Source of the DNA: Bacteroidales bacterium
GTDB taxonomy: Bacteria > Bacteroidota > Bacteroidia > Bacteroidales > JAADJA01
Assembly (NCBI GenBank): GCA_016933115.1
Contig: JAFGBL010000299.1
Span: forward strand, 1-33,719
Length of the DNA: 33,719 nt
Direction: 5' to 3'
Every line of letters begins with the position of its first letter. The stretch's first letter is position 1. The notes under the pieces are model-generated. The model searched no databases. It worked only from the letters and a program-made list of their open reading frames with translations, and was not told where the DNA came from. A program made the position numbers and the translations under genes. Positions 25,107 through 32,821 of this stretch are shown here, piece after piece.

Positions 25107-26224
25107 AGAACTTTTTCTATCGACCCCCACAACCGGTCAGCCGTGATTTGCCAGGAGAATAGTTTTTTTCTTTCATTCCCTTTTTCTATCAACAATTTCC
25201 TGAGGTTTTCATCCGAAGAAATTTTCACCATCGCATCGGTAATGGATCGAATTGAAAATGGATCGACCAACAAAGCTGCATCACCTGCCACCTCAGGCAT
25301 GGAAGTTACCTCTGAAGTGATCACCGGCGTGCCGGCATAAAAAGCCTCTACAATGGGAATACCAAAACCCTCAAAATAGGAAACATAAGTCAGGGCCAGC
25401 GCCGAGGCAACCACTTTTTGCAATTGCTCAAATTCGATACGGCCGGAAAAAACAACTTCATTTTTATACTTCATTTGCTCATATGCATTCCTTATTTCCG
25501 GGGTCCACCACATTTTCTCCCCCACGATCAACAATTTGATATTCGTTGATTTTCGGCTCTTGAACAGGTCAAAAGCCTTGAACAAATTCACCAGGTTTTT
25601 CCTGGGATGTAGCGCTCCAACAAATAAAAAATAGGGACAATTTTGTGTATATTTTTTCCAAACCTGCTTTTTTGTGTCTTCCATAACCGGTTTAAAACCC
25701 TCATTGGCACCATTGTAAACCACATCGATCTTGTGGGGTGTAACTGTGTAAAGTTCCGAAATATCCTTTTTTGAATATTCCGAAACGGTGGCTATCCGGG
25801 CTGCTTTTCGGGCATAACGGGGGAAATAATGCCTGTAATGTTTCCGAACCATCCAGGGTAAATCTTGAGGATAATGTTCGAAATTGAGGTCATGCATAAC
25901 AACCAGCGATTTCACTTTCGCTGAAAGTGACAAATAACCGTCGGTAGAAAGGAACAGGTCGGGTTTGATCCTTTTGAACAGTCTGGGGATGGATTGCTCG
26001 AACCATAAATAGAATAAAATGGGGTGCCGGGCCTGGGGAGGTATTACGATCGGTGTGATGTTATCCGAAAAAATAAATGATTCATCGTACTTGCGGTCGA
26101 ATATAAAAAAGAACTCATGTTCAGGGTGCTGCTGCGTGATACGTTTGAGGGATTCATAGGTAAACCAACCGATGCCTTCGAGCCGGTTTTTCAGGAGTAG
26201 GCGGGTGTTAACGGCTATTTTCAT
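25103..26224 (-). CDS. Glycosyltransferase family 4 (GT-B fold)
   Basis: This 373-aa cytoplasmic glycosyltransferase has the family 4/group 1 pattern. The N-terminal acceptor domain has GIGWFTYESLKRI, LFLSTDGYLSLSAKVKSLVV and MHDLNFEHYP. The C-terminal donor-binding domain has FLFVGALHPRKNLVNLFKAF, VVFSGRIEFEQLQKVVASAL and SYFEGFGIPIVEAFYAGTPV (the EGFGIPxxEA signature), then TSEVTSMPEVAGDAALLVDP. It probably transfers a hexose during exopolysaccharide, O-antigen or glycolipid assembly. An FkbM methyltransferase and a Wzx-like flippase lie 0.65-3 kb away on the other strand, supporting a glycan role. The stops of this gene and the PAP2 gene overlap (25103-25106). Low-complexity repeats begin just upstream of its start. 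Confidence 0.93.
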   Translation of the reverse strand: MKIAVNTRLLLKNRLEGIGWFTYESLKRITQQHPEHEFFFIFDRKYDESFIFSDNITPIVIPPQARHPILFYLWFEQSIPRLFKRIKPDLFLSTDGYLSLSAKVKSLVVMHDLNFEHYPQDLPWMVRKHYRHYFPRYARKAARIATVSEYSKKDISELYTVTPHKIDVVYNGANEGFKPVMEDTKKQVWKKYTQNCPYFLFVGALHPRKNLVNLFKAFDLFKSRKSTNIKLLIVGEKMWWTPEIRNAYEQMKYKNEVVFSGRIEFEQLQKVVASALALTYVSYFEGFGIPIVEAFYAGTPVITSEVTSMPEVAGDAALLVDPFSIRSITDAMVKISSDENLRKLLIEKGNERKKLFSWQITADRLWGSIEKVL

Positions 26225-26233
26225 ATTTTTAAA

Positions 26234-26263
26234 TTAGAAGTCAGAAGGTTAGAAGACAGAAGG
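26234..26263 (+). repeat. Left heptamer repeat tract beside the four-helix-bundle gene
   Basis: TTAGAAG, TCAGAAG, (G)TTAGAAG and ACAGAAG occur in succession, ending in AGAAGACAGAAGG (26251-26263). That 13-mer recurs in inverted orientation twice on the other side of the four-helix-bundle gene (26728-26740 and 26753-26765). Confidence 0.7.
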
Positions 26264-26280
26264 CATCCTTCACAAATTTT

Positions 26281-26673
26281 CTAATAAAACAGATAAAACA
26301 ACATTTTATTCGTGATACTCATTGATTTTCGTATGGCAATAGAATAGGATTCAAGCATTTTACTTACTTCTTCCAGGTTATTCATCATATCATTATTTTC
26401 TCCAAATTTCAGATCCCTGGACAAAATCAAATAGTAACGGCACTCCTCTAGCGAACTTTGGGCGAAATTATAGAATCTCAACTTATCCTTTTTACCTTTT
26501 CTTTTATATCCCTCAGCAATATTGGCGGCAATTGAAACTGCAGCCCGTCTTAATTGTGAGGTCAATCCATATAATTCTTCAGACGGGAAAAATGCTGAAT
26601 ACTTATTAACATCCAAAACAAACTGATGAGCCTTTTTCCAGACGGTAAGTTCGGTAAAACTTCTTGTTTCCAT
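26281..26673 (-). CDS. Four-helix-bundle protein (S23/23S rRNA intervening-sequence family)
   Basis: This 130-aa protein matches the four-helix-bundle family (TIGR02436, S23 ribosomal/IVP-like). Its signatures are FTELTVWKKAHQFVLDVNKY, FPSEELYGLTSQLRRAAVSI, AANIAEGYKRKGKKDKLRFY and FAQSSLEECRYYLILSRDL. Family members form small homo-pentameric helical bundles. They occur in 23S rRNA intervening sequences, beside diversity-generating retroelements (Avd) and, most often, as orphan genes of unknown function. Neither rRNA nor a reverse transcriptase is present here, so this is the orphan type. The gene lies between inverted low-complexity repeat tracts, which suggests insertion as a cassette. The C-terminal residues (MLFYLFY) are unusually hydrophobic. 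Confidence 0.9.
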   Translation of the reverse strand: METRSFTELTVWKKAHQFVLDVNKYSAFFPSEELYGLTSQLRRAAVSIAANIAEGYKRKGKKDKLRFYNFAQSSLEECRYYLILSRDLKFGENNDMMNNLEEVSKMLESYSIAIRKSMSITNKMLFYLFY

Positions 26674-26703
26674 AATTATATTTTTTGGTTAACAATTGAA
26701 TTC

Positions 26704-26830
26704 TTAAATTCTGTTTCTGTCTTCTCCCCTTCTGTCTTCTCCTGTCTTCTCCCCTTCTGTCTTCTTAAAAATCCTCCCGTTTTCTCCAATCTTCTTTTTT
26801 ACCAAATTCTCTTTCCCTCTTCCTATATCT
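26704..26830 (-). repeat. Right pyrimidine-rich tract with a 25-bp tandem repeat
   Basis: The plus strand is almost pure pyrimidine. CTGTCTTCT occurs at 26717, 26732, 26742 and 26757; these form two nearly identical 25-bp units (26717-26741 and 26742-26766). The minus-strand reading, AGAAGACAGAAGG, matches the left tract (26251-26263) exactly, in inverted orientation. Beyond 26766 the tract becomes irregular (CTTCTTTTTTACC, CTCTTTCCCTCTTCC) up to the FkbM gene. No promoter consensus is obvious here. Confidence 0.7.
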
Positions 26831-26869
26831 CCAAATAAACTAACTTTGCCACAAATATCAGAATATTTA

Positions 26870-27619
26870 ATGAAGTCGGTACTAAAAAAAATCCTGCAAA
26901 CACTTCTCGGATTCGACAACTACCTGTTTATTTTTTCACTCTACATCATTTACACCCTCCGGTGGAACAAAAAAGAAGGCGATTTTTTGCATTTTTTAAA
27001 AATCATCCCCGGGGATAAGGCTGTCCTCGATATCGGCGCCAATATAGGTATCATGACGGTTCACCTGGCGAGGAATTTCAGAAAATCGACCGTTTATGCC
27101 TTTGAACCCATGCCCGACAACCTGAAGGCATTGCAACGGATCGTCCGTTTTTTTCATCTGAAGAATGTGAAGATACTGAATCATGCCCTGGGTAGTGAAA
27201 ACGGCACCATCGAAATGGTGATGCCGGTGGTGAAATCGGTGAAAATGCAAGGCTTGAGCCATGTGGTGGATGAAAGTATTGATTCATTCAACGAAGGGGA
27301 AAAGTTTACCGTAAATATTTTCAGGTTGGACGATGTGAAGGAAATCCATCAGGAAGGCATGCAGATCGGTGCCATTAAAATGGACGTTGAAAATTTCGAA
27401 TACCAGGTGCTGGAGGGTGGAAAAGCTATGATTGAAAAACACCGGCCAATCATTTACACGGAACTTTGGGACAACCGAAACCGGAAAGACTGCTTTGAAT
27501 TTGCAAACAAACTGGGATATGGGATTAAAGTGTTGGAAAACGATCAATTAAAGCCGTTTAATCCGTCAAGACATAAAACCCAGAATTTTTTCCTACTCCC
27601 CGAAAAAAGCCGACAATAA
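26870..27619 (+). CDS. FkbM-family SAM-dependent methyltransferase
   Basis: This protein of about 249 aa starts at ATG 26870; the frame continues 5' to a TTG at 26846, but that lies at the edge of the pyrimidine tract and adds no conserved sequence. The SAM-binding motif I is VLDIGANIGIMTVHLAR (residues about 54-70), followed by VYAFEPMPDNLKALQRIV. Later FkbM-type blocks are IGAIKMDVENFEYQVLEGG and PIIYTELWDNRN. FkbM-family enzymes O-methylate sugars or polyketides. Next to a flippase and a glycosyltransferase, a glycan O-methyltransferase is likely (inference). The flippase gene starts 6 nt downstream, so the two are probably one operon. Confidence 0.9.
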   Translation: MKSVLKKILQTLLGFDNYLFIFSLYIIYTLRWNKKEGDFLHFLKIIPGDKAVLDIGANIGIMTVHLARNFRKSTVYAFEPMPDNLKALQRIVRFFHLKNVKILNHALGSENGTIEMVMPVVKSVKMQGLSHVVDESIDSFNEGEKFTVNIFRLDDVKEIHQEGMQIGAIKMDVENFEYQVLEGGKAMIEKHRPIIYTELWDNRNRKDCFEFANKLGYGIKVLENDQLKPFNPSRHKTQNFFLLPEKSRQ

Positions 27620-27625
27620 ACCAAT

Positions 27626-29110
27626 ATGCAAAAAAAATTCCTCACCAACCTCGGACTGTTGCTGTTCCTTAACCTGCTGGTAAAACCCTTCTGGGTACTG
27701 GGCATCGACCGTTCGGTGCAAAATGCAGTGGGTGCGGAAGATTTCGGGTTTTATTTTTCCATTCTGAACTTCACTTTCCTGTTTTACATTTTGCTTGACC
27801 TGGGCATAACTAATTTCAACAACCGCAATATCGCACAGCACAGCCAGTTGCTGAACAAACATTTCAGCAGCATCCTGGTGTTGAAAATCCTGCTGGTTTT
27901 CTTGTTTGTAATTGTCACCTTCATAGTTGGGTTTATCATCGGTTACGATTCGAGGCAATTCAAAATGTTATCATGGATCACGCTGAACCAGATACTGCTT
28001 TCCTTTATCCTTTACCTGAGATCCAATATTTCAGGGCTTTTGCTGTTCAGAACCGACAGCTTCTTATCAGTACTCGACAGGTTGCTGATGATCATTTTCT
28101 GCAGCATTCTGCTTTGGGGAAACGTTACATCAACTCCGTTTGAAATAGAATGGTTTGTTTACGCTCAGACCGCTGCCTATGGACTAACTGCAATAACCGC
28201 ATTTATCATCGTGATCATCAAGGCATCCTTCAAAAAACTGAGTTGGAACCGCGCCTTTTTAATTATGATCCTGAAAAAAAGTTTCCCTTTCGCTCTCCTG
28301 GCTTTACTGATGGCACAATACAACAGGATCGATACGGTTTTTCTGGAAAGGTTACTTCCGGAAAATACAGGCTATGAACAGGCTGGTATTTATGCACAGG
28401 CTTTTCGATTGATGGATGCTGCCAATATGATTGCTTTCCTTACGGCTGCTTTACTTTTGCCTATTTTTTCCAGAATGATCAAACTGAACCAATCGATTGA
28501 AAAAATCGCAAAGCTATCGTTTTCCCTTTTGTTTACCATCAGTACGATTGTTGCCATTGGAAGCTATAACTACAGCACCGATTTTATGACCTGGCTATAT
28601 CCGCAACATGACTACGAAACGGTATTTGACTATACCTTGCGAATGGGCCAATCGGCCGCTGCTTTTAGCCTGTTGATGTTCGGATTTATTGCCATATCTA
28701 CCTCTTATGTGTTCGGAACATTGCTTACGGCAAATGGCAGCCTGAAAATTATGAACCTGATTGCAGGATGCGGTGTGTTGATAAGCATAGGTTTAAATGT
28801 TGCCCTGGTTCCTCGCTTAATGGCCATTGGATCGGCTTATGCCAGCCTGAGTGCACAATTTGCCACCGTCGTTGCACAGGTGATAGCTGCACAATATATT
28901 TTCAAATTCAAGGTAAATACTCGGTTATTGCTATCGTTGGTAATTTTTGTCGCGGGAGTGGTTTTGATCGTTTACCTGGGTAAATTGCTGCCTTACGACT
29001 GGAAAATGAATATTTTGATCAGTGTGGCTGTGGCTTTCATCCTGGCCATTGCTCTCAGGCTTATCCATTTAAGGGAGTTCATACGGATCATCAGGGAAGA
29101 AAAAGCATAA
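27626..29110 (+). CDS. Wzx-like polysaccharide flippase (MATE/MVF superfamily)
   Basis: This 494-aa integral membrane protein has about a dozen or more hydrophobic segments. Its opening, LTNLGLLLFLNLLVKPFWVL, leads into GAEDFGFYFSILNFTFLFYI and LLDLGITNFNNRNIAQH, the pattern of the oligosaccharide flippase/PST family (Polysacc_synt). Such proteins flip undecaprenyl-linked oligosaccharides across the inner membrane. The gene lies 6 nt after the FkbM methyltransferase, giving a small glycan-modification and export operon. No Wzy polymerase or chain-length regulator is in the window, so either the locus continues elsewhere or the flippase serves a stand-alone glycan. It is closed by the terminator at 29113-29145. 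Confidence 0.9.
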   Translation: MQKKFLTNLGLLLFLNLLVKPFWVLGIDRSVQNAVGAEDFGFYFSILNFTFLFYILLDLGITNFNNRNIAQHSQLLNKHFSSILVLKILLVFLFVIVTFIVGFIIGYDSRQFKMLSWITLNQILLSFILYLRSNISGLLLFRTDSFLSVLDRLLMIIFCSILLWGNVTSTPFEIEWFVYAQTAAYGLTAITAFIIVIIKASFKKLSWNRAFLIMILKKSFPFALLALLMAQYNRIDTVFLERLLPENTGYEQAGIYAQAFRLMDAANMIAFLTAALLLPIFSRMIKLNQSIEKIAKLSFSLLFTISTIVAIGSYNYSTDFMTWLYPQHDYETVFDYTLRMGQSAAAFSLLMFGFIAISTSYVFGTLLTANGSLKIMNLIAGCGVLISIGLNVALVPRLMAIGSAYASLSAQFATVVAQVIAAQYIFKFKVNTRLLLSLVIFVAGVVLIVYLGKLLPYDWKMNILISVAVAFILAIALRLIHLREFIRIIREEKA

Positions 29111-29112
29111 AA

Positions 29113-29145
29113 AAAGCCCCTTTTTACCAGGGCTACTCATTTTTT
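29113..29145. terminator. Bidirectional terminator between flippase and yebC
   Basis: The stem AGCCC (29115-29119) and GGGCT (29130-29134) is flanked by A7-type and T6-type runs on either side. On the plus strand it ends the flippase mRNA (tail ACTCATTTTTT). On the minus strand it ends yebC with a good U-run (GGGCTTTTTTT). It sits in the 46-bp gap between convergent stops. Confidence 0.75.
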
Positions 29146-29156
29146 CAATTAATTTT

Positions 29157-29897
29157 TTACATTTCCTCCATTAATGATTCCGAGATTTCGAGGTTATGAA
29201 ATACTTGTTGCACGTCATCGTCATCCTCAAAAATTTCGATCACCTTTAAAATTTTACGGGCATTTTCATCTTCCAGCTTAACGGTATCCTTTGGGATTCG
29301 TTGCAGTTCGGCGCTCTCCGGCTCGATCTCCAACACTTCGAGTTTTTTCAGCATCTTCCCGAAATCTTCCATTGCCGTAGTAATAGAGAAAAATCCCTCT
29401 TCCAGTTCAATATCTTCGGCACCTGCATCGATCATTTCCAGCTCAAATTCCTCCTGATTCAAACCTTCTGCAGGTATTGTAAAAATTCCCTTGCGGTCAA
29501 ACATGAAACTCAGAGAACCGTTAGTCCCAAGATTTCCACCATATTTATTAAAAATTGCCCTGATATTACTGACAGTCCGTTGCTGGTTATCGGTGGTGCA
29601 TTCCACATAAACCGCCACGCCATGCGAAAGGTATCCTTCATAGGTTAATTCCAGATAATCGGCGCTATCCTTATCTTTACCCTTATTGATCGCCCTTTCG
29701 ATGTTGTCCTTTGGCATGCTGATCCCCTTGGCATTGGCAATGGCGAGCCGAAGTTTGGGATTTCCCTCAGGGTCGGAGCCTCCTTCCTTAACAGCAATTT
29801 GAATATCCTTTACCACCTTGGAAAACATTTTGGAACGCTTGGCATCGGCAGCACCCTTTTTCCGCTTGATCGTTGACCATTTACTATGTCCTGACAT
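29157..29897 (-). CDS. yebC: YebC/PmpR-family protein
   Basis: This 246-aa protein has the normal length. The N-terminus MSGHSKWSTIKRKKGAADAK and the blocks MFSKVVKDIQIAVKEGG, ANAKGISMPKDNIERAINKG, YEGYLSHGVAVYVECTTDN, NIRAIFNKYGGNLGTNGSLS and FMFDRKG are diagnostic. Family members have been described as DNA-binding regulators, and more recently as ribosome-associated factors relieving stalls at proline-rich stretches (TACO1/YebC); both are established family statements, not shown here. The C-terminus has an unusually acidic tail (IEIFEDDDDVQQVFHNLEI), as in many Bacteroidota homologues. It is monocistronic: the sigma-factor operon upstream ends at its own terminator. Confidence 0.95.
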   Translation of the reverse strand: MSGHSKWSTIKRKKGAADAKRSKMFSKVVKDIQIAVKEGGSDPEGNPKLRLAIANAKGISMPKDNIERAINKGKDKDSADYLELTYEGYLSHGVAVYVECTTDNQQRTVSNIRAIFNKYGGNLGTNGSLSFMFDRKGIFTIPAEGLNQEEFELEMIDAGAEDIELEEGFFSITTAMEDFGKMLKKLEVLEIEPESAELQRIPKDTVKLEDENARKILKVIEIFEDDDDVQQVFHNLEISESLMEEM

Positions 29898-30027
29898 AAA
29901 AGTTATGTTTTGAATTTGAAATTAATACAGGGAAAATTAATTAAAATTTCCGGTAAAATTATAAAAAAGTAGATGATACAAATAAGGGTTGGAAATAAAA
30001 AAAGATTTGGGTTTTCGGAAAATGACT

Positions 30028-30082
30028 CAAAAAAAAATGGGGAATAAAGACGAAACAACCATTTGATCGATCTTTATTCCCC
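30028..30082 (-). terminator. Strong intrinsic terminator of the sigma/anti-sigma/GIN operon
   Basis: A perfect 12-bp stem, GGGGAATAAAGA (30039-30050) with TCTTTATTCCCC (30071-30082), has a 20-nt loop. On the minus strand it is followed by ATTTTTTTTT (30028-30038). It lies 14-68 nt after the stop of the GIN/beta-barrel gene (30096). The remaining bases up to the yebC start (29898-30027) are AT-rich, with no other feature seen. Confidence 0.92.
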
Positions 30083-30095
30083 TAAAACCTCATTA

Positions 30096-31673
30096 TCAGA
30101 AATTAGCCAGGGTAATTCCGGCTTCCCATGGATAGAGTTCCGGGCCTTTGTCTTTTTTGAACATTTGGTTTACCGAATAATTGGCAAATAAGTTTATAAA
30201 TCCCCAACCAATCCGAATAGTACCATCAAATTTAAACGGCTGCATGTGGAAATCGTCGAAATCCTTGGTTTTGCTATAATCGGGTGATGTCGCCATATAA
30301 ACCGTTTCATACTTATTGGTTTCAGGGTTGTATTGGGTTACTTCAAACTCCTTGTTTCTTTCATCATAGTATTTTTTCGTATGTGAAGATAACCTTACAT
30401 TGGCAACCATTCCAATCCCAATATGAAAGCTGTTTTTCTTATGGTGGCTGTTGGTCTGGAATTCGAAAATCAGCGGAATATTTCCATAAAAAGCGTTGAG
30501 TTTGCTTTTTCTGATCGCAATATTCTGATCCAGGTAACCGATCAGATAAGATGAATCGGGTTCGAGCCGGGTGTTCCTGTCGAAGCGGTAATTGTTCCAG
30601 CTCAGACCCAATCCGGTCACCATACCCCATTTTTGGTTTTTGGAAAAAGCCACATTTTGTTCAAAAAAGTTTATATGAGCAGAAATGGATTTTGTCATCC
30701 TCAAATCAAGATATTCATCTTCGGGAGGAAAACTCATGTTGAACTCGGGATTTACAAATCCGTTCATTCCCAGGTCAAAGCCTGCCCAATGCCCGTTGAA
30801 TTTATGCCGGGTCGATTTGCTGAACCTCACGTTCCCTTCGTCATCAATATGCAATTCACGGTTACCGACCCTAACGGTCACTGAATCGTCACCTTCATAA
30901 ACCTCAACATTGATATTTCCCACCTTCACTTTCACCGAATCGTTATAATTCCGGGAGTAAGCAGAATAATTGTTATCTCCTGACCGGTCCTTTCCGGTTG
31001 TGATCATTGTTTTCGGATTTCCTACATAGGAAACCTCGGCAGCACCTTTTTTATAGCCGTTCAGTTCTTCGGTAGCATTCAACGATACATCCGATGCCCC
31101 ACTCACCGAGTATCTGGTTTTCGATGTAACCATTCCCCCGGCATCCAGGCTTCCTGCTCCACTGGTATCCAAAACATGCGTATTGGCTGACCCTGTTAAG
31201 ATAACATCTGCAGCACCTGAAATATCGGATTCGAGGTATTGAACCTCCAAATTGAGTTCAGCGCTGGTAGCACCGCTTGCAATAATTTTAAAATTATCTG
31301 CCTGCAGGGTTGATTTACCTTTAATATCGGTTGCCCCTGAAGCTTTCAGGAAATCAAGGCCGGGAACTTTAATGTAAGCATTTAGCTTGGTCGGATCCTT
31401 CATCAAATTTGTTTTAATGACCAAAACCTCATCTTTCACTTGGGTCGAAACATTGTCGAGCAGGTTTTCATCGGTTTCAATTTTTACCGATTGGGATTCA
31501 CCCATTTCAATATATACGGTAATGGATCCTCCCGCATCTATGCCATGAAAAGCGGGTAATTCCCTCTCTTCGGTTACTACATTTTTGTTGCCAATTTCCT
31601 GCGCCTGCACGGTCGAAAAATAAAGTGCCAAAACCGGCAGCATTAAAATGAATGTTGATTTGTTCAGTTTCAT
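30096..31673 (-). CDS. Head-GIN (DUF2807) domain protein with C-terminal outer-membrane barrel
   Basis: This 525-aa protein has a signal peptide (about residues 1-24, cleavage near VQAQ-E). A DUF2807/head-GIN domain follows (about 38-225). Its right-handed beta-helix is marked by repeating S-G-A turns: KASGATDIKG, IASGATSAEL, DISGAADVIL, DTSGAGSLDA and SVSGASDVSL. Residues about 245-285 are a linker (VKVGNINVEVYEGDDSVTVR). About 290-525 look like an outer-membrane beta-barrel (alternating aromatic strands such as GMVTGLGLSWNNYRFD and WGFINLFANYSV, ending in LANF). GIN domains are thought to be adhesive or envelope-associated, but their ligand is unknown. It is the third gene after an ECF sigma factor and an anti-sigma, so it is probably a target or sensor of that system (inference). 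Confidence 0.85.
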   Translation of the reverse strand: MKLNKSTFILMLPVLALYFSTVQAQEIGNKNVVTEERELPAFHGIDAGGSITVYIEMGESQSVKIETDENLLDNVSTQVKDEVLVIKTNLMKDPTKLNAYIKVPGLDFLKASGATDIKGKSTLQADNFKIIASGATSAELNLEVQYLESDISGAADVILTGSANTHVLDTSGAGSLDAGGMVTSKTRYSVSGASDVSLNATEELNGYKKGAAEVSYVGNPKTMITTGKDRSGDNNYSAYSRNYNDSVKVKVGNINVEVYEGDDSVTVRVGNRELHIDDEGNVRFSKSTRHKFNGHWAGFDLGMNGFVNPEFNMSFPPEDEYLDLRMTKSISAHINFFEQNVAFSKNQKWGMVTGLGLSWNNYRFDRNTRLEPDSSYLIGYLDQNIAIRKSKLNAFYGNIPLIFEFQTNSHHKKNSFHIGIGMVANVRLSSHTKKYYDERNKEFEVTQYNPETNKYETVYMATSPDYSKTKDFDDFHMQPFKFDGTIRIGWGFINLFANYSVNQMFKKDKGPELYPWEAGITLANF

Positions 31674-31751
31674 GGTAAAATTGTTTTTTAGTTATACAAT
31701 CTGAATGTTTACCGGTGTGACGGATGACTTTACCGGATTGTTACAGGAAAT

Positions 31752-32807
31752 TTATTCAGAGGAAGGATTTTTTACCTTATGCGAATAATTGATATTGTCG
31801 CCTTTCAAATTATAAGCGATCACCTTTCCGTTTTTATCCATTTCTTTCTCAACCTCAACATCCCGGTCAGCGAGGAAATTGTATCCTTCGACAGTAACTT
31901 CAAGAAAAGATTTTTTTCCCTGATCGCGTTCAGGTAAAATTTTTCCTGCAAAACCGGAAATGAACCTTCCAAAAAATGAACCTTCCTGTTCAACAGGTTC
32001 AGTTGCAAAGGCAATGGCTTCGTTAGTCAGACTTTTGGTCGAAATATAAAAACCGGAGATTTCCTGAGTATTTTCCAATGATTTGATGTTTTTGGCAACC
32101 AGCATTTCAGGAGCCTCAACCCTTTTCATTTCTTCTTTTCCCGTTTCCAATAAAGCAATTGCAAATTGGTTAGCTGTTGAAGACTCAGTTTTTGCTTTTC
32201 GATATGAAATTTCATTTGCAAAACCGTCAAAACCATGACGATTCATTTTTTGAATTTCGAACCGGTATGAACCTGATGCAATCCTGTTTTGATCTGTCCG
32301 GTTGAAAGTGAAAAATAATCCCAAAAACAATAGAATCGATGCCGCAGCAGATAAGGTAAAAATGATCGGTTTACGGTAACTTACCCAGATTCCTTTCTTT
32401 TTCAGGGACTCTTTATCCTGAAATTGTATTTCCAGGGGAATGAGAAATGTATGTTTCAACAAATTGTACTCCAATTTGACGGCTGGATTTTTTGCCAAAA
32501 ATTCATTCAATTCCTCATTCTGTTCACTTGATAGATCCCCTTCCAGCCTGGCCACCATCATTTCCTCGTAATTTTCAACGGAAATATTTTCTGTTCTTTT
32601 CAGATACTTTTTCAGTAAAACTTTTTTACCTTCAAACCTAACCGCCTCTTCCGGTTCCAGTCGGATATTATCAAACGATTCCAGTTCCGATTTCAAGTCA
32701 GGGTTTTGCTCCAGAAAAACCATCAGCTCGGCCACCAACTCCGGCGGCAGGTTTTTTTCCAGGTAATCCAGGAAATAAGCTTCATAGTTTTCTCTGTTGA
32801 TCTTCAT
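31752..32807 (-). CDS. Membrane-anchored anti-sigma-like protein
   Basis: This 351-aa protein has a cytoplasmic N-terminus containing two copies of a helical module: NYEAYFLDYLEKNLPPELVA and onward (residues 7-45), and NYEEMMVARLEGDLSSEQNE and onward (79-117). A single membrane span follows (about 148-168, IIFTLSAAASILLFLGLFF), then an extracytoplasmic region of about 180 residues with no recognised domain. Such a layout (sigma-binding helices, one span, periplasmic sensor tail) is typical of Bacteroidota anti-sigma proteins. The gene begins 14 nt after the ECF sigma stop, supporting this role. The zinc-binding HxxxCxxC motif of ZAS-type anti-sigmas is absent. The C-terminal part ends with VTVEGYNFLADRDVEVEKEM, with no family recognised. 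Confidence 0.8.
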   Translation of the reverse strand: MKINRENYEAYFLDYLEKNLPPELVAELMVFLEQNPDLKSELESFDNIRLEPEEAVRFEGKKVLLKKYLKRTENISVENYEEMMVARLEGDLSSEQNEELNEFLAKNPAVKLEYNLLKHTFLIPLEIQFQDKESLKKKGIWVSYRKPIIFTLSAAASILLFLGLFFTFNRTDQNRIASGSYRFEIQKMNRHGFDGFANEISYRKAKTESSTANQFAIALLETGKEEMKRVEAPEMLVAKNIKSLENTQEISGFYISTKSLTNEAIAFATEPVEQEGSFFGRFISGFAGKILPERDQGKKSFLEVTVEGYNFLADRDVEVEKEMDKNGKVIAYNLKGDNINYSHKVKNPSSE

Positions 32808-32821
32808 TTTTTCTGTCTTAT

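Noticed and set aside
26281-26673. Diversity-generating retroelement built around the four-helix-bundle gene (Avd-like)
   Set aside because: No reverse transcriptase and no template/variable repeat pair with adenine-biased differences is visible in the window.
26846-26869. TTG start at 26846 for the FkbM methyltransferase
   Set aside because: It lies at the edge of a pyrimidine-rich repeat and adds no family-conserved residues; ATG 26870 is preferred.
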